Shown here piece after piece: positions 17,205 through 24,866 of a stretch of DNA of 45,026 bases (its first letter is position 1; every line of letters starts with the position of its first letter). The stretch is from Verrucomicrobiota bacterium (GTDB lineage: Bacteria > Verrucomicrobiota > Verrucomicrobiia > Chthoniobacterales > UBA10450), in contig QHRA01000173.1 in the NCBI GenBank assembly GCA_003221295.1, positions 1 to 45,026 on the forward strand. The letters run 5' to 3'. The notes beneath the pieces were generated by a model that was not told where the DNA came from, searched no databases, and was given only the letters and a program-made list of their open reading frames with translations. Position numbers and translations under genes: made by a program.

Positions 17205-17975
17205 AAGTTTGTTTCGTTCGCGCTCATCCCTTGCCGATGTTGCAACTCGTTCCATTTCGACTACCGCGCTACGACGTTCTCCCACGGCACCATCATTTAA
17301 GACGAGACCATCGCGCAGGACAACATTGCGTCGTGCATAAGCGGCGATGTCCGACTCGTGGGTGACCATGACGATCGTAATGCCTCGCTCGTTCAGTTGC
17401 TGGAAGATTCCCATGATCTCAATGCTGGTTCGGCTGTCGAGGTTTCCGGTCGGCTCATCCGCGAGCAAGACCTCGGGATCATTGATCAGCGCCCGCGCAA
17501 TGGCGACGCGTTGCTGCTGCCCACCAGAAAGCTGACTGGGATGATGACCCTCGCGCCCCTGCAAACCAACTGAAGCAAGAATGCGGTCGGCCCGCTCGCG
17601 CAGTTGCTGATTGCTGAGGTGATGCCGTCCGTAGAGCAACGGCAGCTCGACATTTTCGCGCGCGGAAGTACGCGGCAGGAGATTAAAGCTTTGGAAAACA
17701 AATCCGAGCTTGCCGTTGCGAATATCGGCCAGTTGGTCGCGATTCAAATGCGAGACATCGGTGTTATCGAGCAGATATTGTCCGCGGGTGGGCCGATCAA
17801 GACAGCCAAGGATATTCATAAGGGTCGATTTTCCCGAGCCGCTCGCGCCCATCAGGGCAACGAATTCGCCGCGCTGAATCTCGAGCGACACTCCGCGCAC
17901 GGCCTGCACTTCTACTTCGCCGGTGCGATAGGTTTTGTGAACGTCGATTAATTTAACAACGGAGCCGTTGTTCAT
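17187..17975 (-). CDS. MacB/LolD-type ABC transporter ATP-binding protein
   Basis: 262 residues. VVKLIDVHKTYRTGEVEVQA opens the domain; Walker A is GASGSGKST (about 43-51), the Q-loop is FVFQSFNLLPRTSA, the signature is LSGGQQQRVAIARAL, Walker B is VLLADEPTGNLDS and the H-loop is VMVTHESDIA. The ATG at 17975 has AGGAG five bases ahead and is preferred to a GTG at 17987. The last residues (KLCSGGL) and the stop are encoded by the palindromic repeat 17143-17204, so the natural C terminus was replaced or extended. It powers the adjacent MacB permease. Confidence 0.93.
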   Translation of the reverse strand: MNNGSVVKLIDVHKTYRTGEVEVQAVRGVSLEIQRGEFVALMGASGSGKSTLMNILGCLDRPTRGQYLLDNTDVSHLNRDQLADIRNGKLGFVFQSFNLLPRTSARENVELPLLYGRHHLSNQQLRERADRILASVGLQGREGHHPSQLSGGQQQRVAIARALINDPEVLLADEPTGNLDSRTSIEIMGIFQQLNERGITIVMVTHESDIAAYARRNVVLRDGLVLNDGAVGERRSAVVEMERVATSARDERERNKLCSGGL

Positions 17976-18033
17976 ATCGCTCCTCACACGCTTGGACGAT
18001 ACGGAAATCGTCCGTCCACCACGTCAATGGAGA

Positions 18034-19227
18034 TCATGGGAAGCGCCGTGGTCCGCCGAACGGATTTCCCTGCTGCGGCGGGCTGGCGGCATTGGGCGCG
18101 TTGAGTTGCCCGGTGATCACTCGATCTTTGTCTGCTAATCCTTCCAACACCTCGGTGGTCGTTCCATCGCTGATGCCAGTTTTGATTTGGACTGGCTGGG
18201 CCTCGCCCCCGCGTAAAACATAAACCGTGCGACCCGTCGCCCGCGGACCGGCCGATCCGGCACCGCCAGCTCCGCCGCGATTTTGACCGGACGGCGAACG
18301 CTCCGGAGTCGGCGCATTCGCCGGACGATAACGCAACGCCGCATTGGAAATTTTCAGCACATCATCCCTGTGCGCGATGACGATCGAGACGTTCGCTGTC
18401 ATCCCCGGTTTGAGTTTGAGATCGGCATTATTCACGCCGATGACCGTGTCGTAAGTGACTACGTTCTGAACCGTGATCGGGGCGTTACGCACTTGCACGA
18501 CCTTGCCGTGAAAGGTGCGGTTCGGGAACGCATCAACGCTGAAGTCAACATTCTGATCAACTGTTACCACACCGACGTCAGCTTCGGCGACGTTGGCGTC
18601 GATTTGCATTTTCGTCAGATCATTCGCGATCGTAAAAATCACCGGCGCCTGCAAACTGGCGGCAACGGTTTGCCCGACATCGACGCTGCGGGAGATCACC
18701 TCTCCATCTACCGGCGATGTAATCGTGCAATGATCGAGATCGGCTTTCGCTTTATCGAGCGCGCCTTGTTTGATTTTCACATTCGCTTCCGCCTGATGCA
18801 GATTTGCCATCGCTTGATCGACGTCGGCCTGCGATGAATTTTTCTTGGCGAACAATTCCTGGGTACGTGTCGCATTCACTTTCGCCAGTTCCAAGCCTGC
18901 TTGCGCACTCGCCAAATCGCCCTCGGCCTGCGTCACCGTCGCCTGAAACAACACCGGATCGATCTGTGCGACAATGTCACCTGCCTTCACTTTGGAATTA
19001 AAATCGGCGAAAAGTTTTTGGATATTCCCCGAAACCTGACTGCCCACCTGCACGTTTACGACCGGGTTCAATGTGCCCGTGGCGGTAACCGTTTGCGTGA
19101 TCGGACCGCGCGTCACCGTCGCGGTCTGAAACTGAGCAGCGTTCGACCTTCCCAATCGGCTAAAAAGGAAAAACGCGGCGATCAAAAGGACGGCTGCCGC
19201 GATAATAAGATTGCGGCGATTCGTCAT
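18034..19227 (-). CDS. macA: MacA-type periplasmic adaptor (HlyD/RND membrane-fusion family)
   Basis: 397 residues from ATG 19227; a GTG at 19248 is an alternative. An N-terminal membrane anchor (NLIIAAAVLLIAAFFLFSRL) is followed by the biotinyl-lipoyl half-motif (GTLNPVVNVQVGSQVSGNIQ). A coiled-coil hairpin covers about 95-165 (QAEGDLASAQAGLELAKVNA, LHQAEANVKIKQGALDKAKA), then the second lipoyl half (CTITSPVDGEVISRSVDVGQ) and a beta-barrel. A Gly/Ala/Arg-rich insert lies near residue 310, and the tail is Pro/Gly-rich. It bridges the MacB inner-membrane complex to an outer-membrane channel. First gene of the macA-ATPase-permease set; 37 bases separate it from a divergent permease gene. Confidence 0.93.
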   Translation of the reverse strand: MTNRRNLIIAAAVLLIAAFFLFSRLGRSNAAQFQTATVTRGPITQTVTATGTLNPVVNVQVGSQVSGNIQKLFADFNSKVKAGDIVAQIDPVLFQATVTQAEGDLASAQAGLELAKVNATRTQELFAKKNSSQADVDQAMANLHQAEANVKIKQGALDKAKADLDHCTITSPVDGEVISRSVDVGQTVAASLQAPVIFTIANDLTKMQIDANVAEADVGVVTVDQNVDFSVDAFPNRTFHGKVVQVRNAPITVQNVVTYDTVIGVNNADLKLKPGMTANVSIVIAHRDDVLKISNAALRYRPANAPTPERSPSGQNRGGAGGAGSAGPRATGRTVYVLRGGEAQPVQIKTGISDGTTTEVLEGLADKDRVITGQLNAPNAASPPQQGNPFGGPRRFP

Positions 19228-19264
19228 TTTGCTTCGAGGCGTGGGCACATCTTTATTATGACAA

Positions 19265-20068
19265 GTGAAAGGCCTGCGACGTTACATCGAAATCTACTCC
19301 ATCATGCTGCGCAACTCGCTCATTCGCGAGATGAGTTTCAAGGCCAATTTCATTCTTTGGATGCTGGTGGAAGTGCTTTGGTTCCTCGGTCAGATTGTCT
19401 TTTTCAGCATCATCTTTGGCTCGATCAATCAGATCGGTGACTGGTCAAAATGGGAAGTCGTTCTGCTCGTAGGCACTCACCAGATAATTGCCCAGCTCTT
19501 CCAGGCGTTCTTTTTCGTCAATGTCGCCAACATTCCTGAATTGGTACGCACCGGAAGACTCGATTCACTTCTTGTCCTTCCGATCGACAGCCAGTTCGCG
19601 GTTTCCTCAAAACAATTCGGACTCGACAGCGTGGTTAACGCCGCGCTCGGCGGGGTGGTGGTTGTCGTATCGCTCACCCGTCTTGGAGTTGTGCCGGAGC
19701 CATTGCACATTCTTCTCTACTTGGTGGCGATCGGTTTCGGGATCGCCATTCATTACTCCATCATGTTGAATCTGGCGGCGGTAAGCTTTTGGATCGTACG
19801 CGCACAGGGACTCGTTTCCGGTTATTTCAACTTCCTCAATATCGCGCGTTATCCCGATGTCATTTATCCGCGCCTTTTCCGTCTGATTTTTAGCTGGATC
19901 ATTCCGGTGGTGATTGTTGCGAATATTCCGGCGCGGGTTTTGATCAAATCGCTGGGCCAACCACTGCCGTTGATGCTGCAAATGATCGCTGCATCGTTGA
20001 TCATCTTCTGGTCTTCACGTCTGTTTTGGCGGTTTGCTTTGAAGCGCTATTCCAGCGCAAGTTCCTAA
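19265..20068 (+). CDS. ABC-2 type transporter permease (COG3694-like)
   Basis: 267 residues, about six membrane segments, GTG start. QFGLDSVVNAALGGVVVVVS, SGYFNFLNIARYPDVIYPRL, IPVVIVANIPARVLIKSL and the terminal WRFALKRYSSASS are marks of the COG3694 permease family, which pairs with a COG4587 permease and a COG4586 ATPase. The likely partner is the gene at 14440-15249. The rhodanese and the MacAB genes lie between them on the opposite strand, an unusual separation. The ATPase is not in the window. Confidence 0.87.
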   Translation: MKGLRRYIEIYSIMLRNSLIREMSFKANFILWMLVEVLWFLGQIVFFSIIFGSINQIGDWSKWEVVLLVGTHQIIAQLFQAFFFVNVANIPELVRTGRLDSLLVLPIDSQFAVSSKQFGLDSVVNAALGGVVVVVSLTRLGVVPEPLHILLYLVAIGFGIAIHYSIMLNLAAVSFWIVRAQGLVSGYFNFLNIARYPDVIYPRLFRLIFSWIIPVVIVANIPARVLIKSLGQPLPLMLQMIAASLIIFWSSRLFWRFALKRYSSASS

Positions 20069-20092
20069 GTGAAAACGGCTTTGCCGGGGAGT

Positions 20093-20130
20093 AAATCTCC
20101 GCTTGCGCCACTGGAGATTTGTTCTTAATT
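20093..20130 (+). terminator. Possible terminator after the ABC-2 permease gene
   Basis: AAATCTCC (20093-20100) and GGAGATTT (20113-20120) form an 8-bp stem with a 12-base loop, followed by GTTCTTAATT. The stem is AT-rich at its base and the U-run is interrupted, so this is a weak candidate. Confidence 0.4.
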
Positions 20131-20140
20131 AAGCGCTCTC

Positions 20141-20176
20141 CTCGCGCCGTGAACCTCGGCGCGAGATTTGATTTTT
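20141..20176 (+). promoter_or_regulatory. Terminator-like hairpin abutting the start of the DksA-like gene
   Basis: CTCGCGCC (20141-20148) pairs with GGCGCGAG (20158-20165); the 3' side runs into ATTTGATTTTT and then directly into the ATG at 20177. It looks like an intrinsic terminator placed in the leader of the dksA-like/rpmG/rpsR genes, which could act as an attenuator or end the upstream transcript. No Shine-Dalgarno sequence is visible between stem and ATG. Confidence 0.45.
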
Positions 20177-20860
20177 ATGGCGAAGTCGAAGAAAAAAGCC
20201 GCTTCTCACAAGGCGAAAAAGCCTGCTGCGCGTAACTCTGCCAAGGCGACGAAGAAGGCAGTTAAGCGTCCGTCCGCGAGCAAGGCCAAACCGAAACACA
20301 GTAGATCAGCGCGCCCAAAGGCAGGTCGTGCGCGTACGTCGGAGTCGCCCGCCGAGATTTTCCGGGACAATAACAAACCGCGACGGCTTGATCCTTTCAC
20401 CAAGGCGCAAAAACAAAAGCTGCTGCAATTGCGCGATGCCATGGTCGATTCCATGGCCGGGGTCGCACAGGACACCTTGCGCTCGCGCGCGGAAGGAAGC
20501 GAAGCCTCCGCGTTCGGGATGCACCAGGCCGACGCTGGTTCGGACGCCTACGATCGCGATTTCGCGCTCAGTCTGCTTTCGCAGGAACAGGACGCCCTTT
20601 ACGAGATCGATCAGGCGCTCAAGCGAATTGAGCTCGGCACCTACGGCATTTGCGAAATGTCGGGCAAACAAATTCCACGGGCGCGCCTGGAAGCGATTCC
20701 ATTTGCGCGTTTCACCGTCGAATGCCAATCGCAGCTGGAGAAACAAAATAAAGCCTCGCGCGTGCGGCAATCCGTCACCTCGCTTTTCGGTTTAACCGAA
20801 GAGGAAGAAGCGCCCGAGACCGAAGAAGAACAACCGGCGCCGGCGGCGGAGAAGGAGTAA
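20177..20860 (+). CDS. DksA/TraR-like protein with Lys-rich N-terminal tail
   Basis: 227 residues. Residues 1-55 are a histone-like Lys/Ala/Arg/Ser-rich tail (KKKAASHKAKKPAARNSAKA type). Residues about 70-205 resemble DksA: a coiled coil, DAGSDAYDRDFALSLLSQEQ, LGTYGICEMSGKQIPRARLE and IPFARFTVECQSQLEKQ. Only one Cys of each expected CxxC pair remains (CEMS and CQSQ), so a normal four-Cys zinc finger cannot form. The end is acidic (EEEEAPETEEEQPAPAAEKE). DksA proteins bind the RNA polymerase secondary channel; here it lies 3 bases before rpmG. The TTG at 20168 is a less likely start. Confidence 0.85.
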   Translation: MAKSKKKAASHKAKKPAARNSAKATKKAVKRPSASKAKPKHSRSARPKAGRARTSESPAEIFRDNNKPRRLDPFTKAQKQKLLQLRDAMVDSMAGVAQDTLRSRAEGSEASAFGMHQADAGSDAYDRDFALSLLSQEQDALYEIDQALKRIELGTYGICEMSGKQIPRARLEAIPFARFTVECQSQLEKQNKASRVRQSVTSLFGLTEEEEAPETEEEQPAPAAEKE

Positions 20861-20863
20861 CGA

Positions 20864-21037
20864 ATGGCGCAGGAAATTATCACATTGGAATGCACCGAGG
20901 CTAAGGCTTTGGGTAAACCCGTTTCACGTTACATGTCGACGCGAAACAAGAAGAGCCCGCGCACGCCCAACCGGTTGGAAAAGAAAAAATACAACCCGTT
21001 TTTAAAAAGGCATACGCTTCATCGCGAGACCCGCTGA
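20864..21037 (+). CDS. rpmG: Ribosomal protein bL33, cysteine-poor form
   Basis: 57 residues, too short for a length-filtered gene list but clear. [20 protein letters not shown] leads into the core [20 protein letters not shown], ending [13 protein letters not shown]. The CxxC pair that binds zinc in C+ paralogs is replaced (KYNPFLKRH), so this is a C- type L33. A good ribosome binding site (GGAG, six bases before ATG) is formed by the end of the dksA-like gene. rpsR follows after 4 bases. Part of the large ribosomal subunit. Confidence 0.95.
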   Translation: MAQEIITLECTEAKALGKPVSRYMSTRNKKSPRTPNRLEKKKYNPFLKRHTLHRETR

Positions 21038-21041
21038 CCTC

Positions 21042-21281
21042 ATGCAACCAAAGACCGCCAAACGCCGCTCCGCTTTTCGACGCGCTAATCGGACCATGCC
21101 GCGCCGCCGCATTGATATCGCGGCCGAAGCAATCGATTACAAGAATCCCGATTTGTTGAAAAAGTTCGTGACCGAAAGCGGCAAAATTTTGCCGCGGCGA
21201 ATCACCGGCATGCCGGCGCATATGCACCGGAAAATCACGCGCGAAATCAAACGCAGCCGTTCCGTGCTGCTGATGAAATGA
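21042..21281 (+). CDS. rpsR: Ribosomal protein bS18
   Basis: 79 residues. [20 protein letters not shown] and [20 protein letters not shown] are the universal S18 core; it binds the small-subunit platform next to S6. The N-terminal 25 residues are basic. The familiar rpsF-(ssb)-rpsR-rplI order is not kept; here it follows a DksA-like gene and rpmG. A GC-rich palindromic repeat starts at the stop codon. Confidence 0.96.
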   Translation: MQPKTAKRRSAFRRANRTMPRRRIDIAAEAIDYKNPDLLKKFVTESGKILPRRITGMPAHMHRKITREIKRSRSVLLMK

Positions 21282-21479
21282 TGTAGCCGCCGCCGTCTCC
21301 GGCGGCAGAATTGAGCCGGCGCCACCTGCGTTGCTTTAGCCGCCCGCCGCAACCGACCATTTGACGGAACACAGACTTTCCAGTCTGTGCGCCCAGCGGA
21401 GTTTTACGCTGCTCACGCCCGCGTGAACAACAGCGGGGAGAATCCCCGCTGGGCGCACAGGCCACCGGCCTGTGTTCCG
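21282..21479. repeat. Palindromic repeats families C and E after rpsR
   Basis: Two adjoining units. The first, TGTAGCCGCCGCCGTCTCCG... (21282-21307), is a self-complementary hairpin resembling the left arm of the element inside the acyl-CoA synthetase gene (36283-36353). The second (21365-21479) is bounded by CGGAACACAG and CTGTGTTCCG, with inner hairpins CACAGACTTTCCAGTCTGTG, CAGCGGGGAGAATCCCCGCT and CACAGGCCACCGGCCTGTG. It recurs at 38278-38380. The rest of the gap to 21557 shows no gene. Confidence 0.85.
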
Positions 21480-21557
21480 CCGCCTCGTCGAACTGCCCCA
21501 CTGATGGTTGAGGCAAGGATGCCAGCTAGCGAGGAGGCGGCACTCGGCCCAAACGCC

Positions 21558-22718
21558 CTACGGTTGTGCGTGGTTCAACAACTCCGCTACTTGTTCCATT
21601 TCCGCCAAGGTGTTGTAGAAATGCGGGCTTACCCGCAACCAACTGCGGCTCGCGCGATCAACGCGAAGTGAAACAACGACATCATTCTCAGCCAGCGTGT
21701 TAGCTAATTTCTCGGCGGCAATACGACGAGAGCGAAAAGTTATAAAACTGGACCGGCCCAACTCTTCCTTAGGACTGAGGAATTCAAAGTCGACCGGCGC
21801 AAGTTTGTTTTTCAACGTGGCCACGAGCGATAAAATTCGCTCAGAGATTTTCGCCAACCCGACCTCACCAAGAAGCGCGATCGCCGCCTGCATTCCGGCA
21901 ATCGGGACATTATTGTAACCACCCGGTTCAAACTTTCGACCGCCCTTCGCGTATTCAATCGCGCGCTGCGCAATAAAATTTGGCGATTCCACATTCCATC
22001 CGCCGATGATCATGGGTCGCAGCAACTCGTGCCGGCTGTTTTTGACAAAAAGAATTCCCGCACCCGATGGACCGAGCATCCATTTTTGTGCGCCGGCGCT
22101 GAGAAAATCGACGTGCTTTACCGGAATCGGAAAGGCGCCGAGCGTCTGGATCGCGTCGAGTGAAAACAAGACGCCGCGCTCTGCGCAGAGCGCGCCAATC
22201 GCTTCTACATCAATTCGAAAACCACTGATGTAATTCGCGCTCGCTAGCGCAACCAGACGGGTCCGTTTCGTCAGCGCGCGGTCAACAATTTCCGAAGTAA
22301 TCTCACCGATTCGATCGGTTTGAAGCAACACCGGCTTGACGCCGTGTCGCTCCAGGTCGAGCCACGGATAAACGTCAGCCGGGTAATCGTCCAAGTAACA
22401 CACGACATCGTCCCCGGCTCTCCAATCGAGACCATTGGCAACTGCATTGAGACCGCTCGAAGTCGGACCGATCAGCGAAATTTCTTCGGTCTCCGTTCCT
22501 AGAAAACTCGCCACCAACTGCCGAGTATCGGCGATGAAGTTGAGCGCTTTGTCGAATTGTTTCTCGTTAGTCGACGCGTCCTCAATCGCGTCGCGCATCG
22601 CTTCAGCCACGCGACGCGGCAACGGCGCATCCGCGGCATGAGCACAATAAATCTTGCGCGCACAAATCGGAAATTCGTGCCGGCGAAATTCCTCATTCGC
22701 CTCCAGCTCGGCGATCAC
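21558..22718 (-). CDS. Class V aminotransferase (PLP-dependent, cysteine desulfurase-like fold)
   Basis: 386 residues from the GTG at 22718, which overlaps the TGA of the preceding gene as GTGA; the longer frame to 22760 would overlap 46 bases. PLP fold type I marks: SLIGPTSSGLNAVANGLDWR, the Asp loop FSLDAIQTLGAFPI, and the Lys Schiff-base site SAGAQKWMLGPSGAGILFV. C-terminal RVSPHFYNTLAEMEQVAELL is typical of the isopenicillin-N-epimerase/desulfurase-like branch. No conserved desulfurase Cys loop is obvious, so the reaction (epimerase, lyase or transaminase) is unknown. Translationally coupled to the RelE-like gene. Confidence 0.88.
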   Translation of the reverse strand: MIAELEANEEFRRHEFPICARKIYCAHAADAPLPRRVAEAMRDAIEDASTNEKQFDKALNFIADTRQLVASFLGTETEEISLIGPTSSGLNAVANGLDWRAGDDVVCYLDDYPADVYPWLDLERHGVKPVLLQTDRIGEITSEIVDRALTKRTRLVALASANYISGFRIDVEAIGALCAERGVLFSLDAIQTLGAFPIPVKHVDFLSAGAQKWMLGPSGAGILFVKNSRHELLRPMIIGGWNVESPNFIAQRAIEYAKGGRKFEPGGYNNVPIAGMQAAIALLGEVGLAKISERILSLVATLKNKLAPVDFEFLSPKEELGRSSFITFRSRRIAAEKLANTLAENDVVVSLRVDRASRSWLRVSPHFYNTLAEMEQVAELLNHAQP

Positions 22719-23080
22719 GTCTTCTTCCGCGTCCGCTCGCCTTGCTCGATCAATTTCCAAAACTCGCGCCTCTCCTTCAGTTGCTCGTCCTCGCCCGTGG
22801 GCAGTTTGGTGCGGAAAAGAAAATCGCGCAGCGTGTTCTTATGCAGCACCCGATGAACGGTGATGCCCTCCGGGCTCTTTTCGAAATAAATCCGGTAATC
22901 TTTGGCCCGATAACGATAAAGTTTTTTCCCGTCGCGCTCGAGCAAACCAAATCGGCTGCTATCGAGACGATCGAGTTCCTCCGGCAAAATCTGAAATTCA
23001 GCGAGCAGATCCAGCTGCAAAGTTTTTGGTAAAGCGGACATCTCCGCTGCGCTCAGTTCGTTGAAGATGATCTGGAACAT
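22715..23080 (-). CDS. RelE/ParE-like conserved protein
   Basis: 121 residues. The core SRFGLLERDGKKLYRYRAKD, YRIYFEKSPEGITVHRVLHK and NTLRDFLFR resembles the beta-sheet core of RelE-type ribonuclease toxins (basic residues, YRIYF strand, VHRVLHR strand). The N terminus (MFQIIFNELSAAEMSALPKT) is a helix-turn unique to a group I associate with Verrucomicrobia. No antitoxin gene adjoins: downstream is an aminotransferase coupled by GTGA, upstream is alr's 3' end. It may be a housekeeping member that is no longer a toxin. The tail is basic and charged. Confidence 0.7.
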   Translation of the reverse strand: MFQIIFNELSAAEMSALPKTLQLDLLAEFQILPEELDRLDSSRFGLLERDGKKLYRYRAKDYRIYFEKSPEGITVHRVLHKNTLRDFLFRTKLPTGEDEQLKERREFWKLIEQGERTRKKT

Positions 23081-23157
23081 AGTGGGTCCCGTTTGAATCG
23101 TTACATGGTTACATCGATCGCCCTACGATTCACGATTCACGAATCTCGATTCTCGTG
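23081..23157. repeat. Tandem-word repeat between alr and the RelE-like gene
   Basis: Short direct words, ACGATTCACGATTCACGAAT then CTCGATTCTCG (about 23124-23155), reuse the ATTCTCG word of 12815-12826. It appears to be simple-sequence filler; no promoter-like motif stands out. Confidence 0.5.
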
Positions 23158-24261
23158 TCACACATAGACCCGCCGCACCCGAGCGCCAATTCGCGTTGTG
23201 ATTTCCCAGGTAATGGTCTCCGCGCGTTCCGCCAATTCTGCGCAACACATTTCCTCGTCTCCCTGCCGGCCCATCAGCACAACTTCATCGCCCACCTTTG
23301 CGTCGGCCAGATGCGAAATGTCGATCATTATCAAATCCATTGTTACTCGCCCAAGCAGCGCGCAGCGTTGACCACGGACCAGGACCGAAATTCCCCGATT
23401 GGAAAGATGGCGTGGATAACCATCGGCGTAACCACAGGAAAGCGTGGCCACGCGCATTCTCCTGGGCGTGATGAAAGTGCGGCCATAGCTGATTCCGTGT
23501 CCGCCCGGCATCGCACGTATGAGCGCGATGCGCGTTTTCCAAGTCATTGCCGGACGAAGAACGGTCTGGAATTCCGGTAGTGGCGATATGCCGTAGATCA
23601 ACATTCCGGGACGCACGATTTCGAAGGGCTCCTCCGCAAAGGCTAGCACGCCGGCTGTTTGCAATACGTGCGCTTTGTAATCGCCCGGGACCTCCGCGCG
23701 CAGTTGCTTGGTCAGTTTTCCAAAGGTGCGCAGTTCCTCGCGGGTGAATTTTTCATCCTCGTTCGAAACCGGGAGGTGCGTTGAAACGCTGTGGACTTTG
23801 ATGTTCGGCAACGCACTTACGTCCTTGAAAACAGCCAGAGCTTCCTCTGCCAAAACGCCCATCCGTCCCATGCCGGTATCGATTTTGAAATTGATTGCGA
23901 CCTTTTGCCCGCGTCCGACGCGATCGAAATCGCGCGCTTCTTCCAAAGTTGAGATCGATGGAATGAATCCGCGCTCAGCGATTGCGGCTCGCTCTTCCGG
24001 CAGGGCTGGCCCGAGAATAGTAATTGGATGACGCACCGCCACGCGCAACGCGGTTGCCTCTTCCAGGTTGGCGACCCCGAAGATGTTCGCCTGGTCGGCG
24101 ATGGTTTGGGCAACCTCGATCATGCCGTGGCCATAGGCGTTCGCTTTGACGACTGCGAGAAGCTCGATATTCGGCCCAAATTTTTCGCCTACAAACGCTA
24201 GATTATGACGCAGTGCGCTCCGATCGATCTCAGCCCAACAGCGGTAATGTTTTTCCATCAT
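23158..24261 (-). CDS. alr: Alanine racemase
   Basis: 367 residues, the family's usual length, when started at ATG 24261 (overlapping the tsaB stop as ATGA). Makes D-alanine for peptidoglycan with PLP. K39 in LLAVVKANAYGHGMIEVAQT is the cofactor lysine, and the second catalytic base Tyr lies near residue 260 in HGISYGRTFITPRR. Also visible are NFKIDTGMGRMG, VRPGMLIYGISPLP, CGYADGYPRHLSNRG and LLGRVTMDLIMIDIS. The frame is open to 24363, but that part overlaps tsaB and has no family similarity. Last in the sppA-CPBP-thiL-tsaE-tsaB-alr set. Confidence 0.96.
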   Translation of the reverse strand: MMEKHYRCWAEIDRSALRHNLAFVGEKFGPNIELLAVVKANAYGHGMIEVAQTIADQANIFGVANLEEATALRVAVRHPITILGPALPEERAAIAERGFIPSISTLEEARDFDRVGRGQKVAINFKIDTGMGRMGVLAEEALAVFKDVSALPNIKVHSVSTHLPVSNEDEKFTREELRTFGKLTKQLRAEVPGDYKAHVLQTAGVLAFAEEPFEIVRPGMLIYGISPLPEFQTVLRPAMTWKTRIALIRAMPGGHGISYGRTFITPRRMRVATLSCGYADGYPRHLSNRGISVLVRGQRCALLGRVTMDLIMIDISHLADAKVGDEVVLMGRQGDEEMCCAELAERAETITWEITTRIGARVRRVYV

Positions 24262-24866
24262 TTTTGTGCACTTCGCGGCGTTGTGATGTGTGGTTCGCGA
24301 AGGTAGAGCGGCGCGAGCGGCGCGCGAGCAAGATTCTGCGGGGCAGTTTGTGCCCGTAGACAAAGCAATTTCGCTGAAGGAAACCGTCGCTTCACCGATG
24401 TGAACTGAGGCAATTCGTCAGACGTGTAAATCGGAATTGTTCTGACCGACGAAATGCGCTTGTTCATTTCGTCCTCGGAGAGCAACTCAGGGTCGCTCTT
24501 CAACAACCCGCCGCTGATTCTCGCGAAGAAAAACGACGCGCGTTTGGCGTCGCCAATCACACAAAAGTCGTTTTCATCCGAGAGGGCGAAGAGCGAGGAA
24601 ATTCCAGCCAGTCCTGCGCCGGTCGTCGCCTCGAGGCCGATGGCCGCGGAAATGGCAATGCGCGTTCCAGTATAGGAACCGGGGCCAAGACCAACCACGA
24701 TTGTTTCCGGCCTGCCATGTTCGCTAATGATTTCATCAAGCGCTTCAAAAAATGGAGCGGAACTTCGGCGATCGTTCGGCCAATCGCGCGCGCCCAAAAT
24801 TTCTTTTTCGTTGGCCAGCGCGATCGTGCCGCGGCGAGTGGACAAATCGAAGGCGAGCAATTTCAT
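24258..24866 (-). CDS. tsaB: tRNA t6A37 biosynthesis protein TsaB
   Basis: 202 residues of ASKHA fold. MKLLAFDLSTRRGTIALANE and VGLGPGSYTGTRIAISAAIG are diagnostic. TsaB is the non-catalytic partner of TsaD in making N6-threonylcarbamoyladenosine on tRNAs reading ANN codons. Its ATG overlaps the tsaE stop (ATGA, 24863-24866), and its own stop overlaps the alr start. TsaD and TsaC are not in the window. Residues from about 95 onward are less conserved, as usual. Confidence 0.94.
   Translation of the reverse strand: MKLLAFDLSTRRGTIALANEKEILGARDWPNDRRSSAPFFEALDEIISEHGRPETIVVGLGPGSYTGTRIAISAAIGLEATTGAGLAGISSLFALSDENDFCVIGDAKRASFFFARISGGLLKSDPELLSEDEMNKRISSVRTIPIYTSDELPQFTSVKRRFPSAKLLCLRAQTAPQNLARAPLAPLYLREPHITTPRSAQK

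Noticed and set aside
21365-21479. Possible CRISPR or transposon inverted terminal repeats
   Set aside because: The repeated words are inverted pairs of one hairpin unit, without regular spacers and without any transposase gene nearby; treated as a palindromic element.
22715-23080. A type II toxin-antitoxin module
   Set aside because: Only a RelE-like protein is present; both neighbours are metabolic genes, so a toxin-antitoxin pair is not supported.
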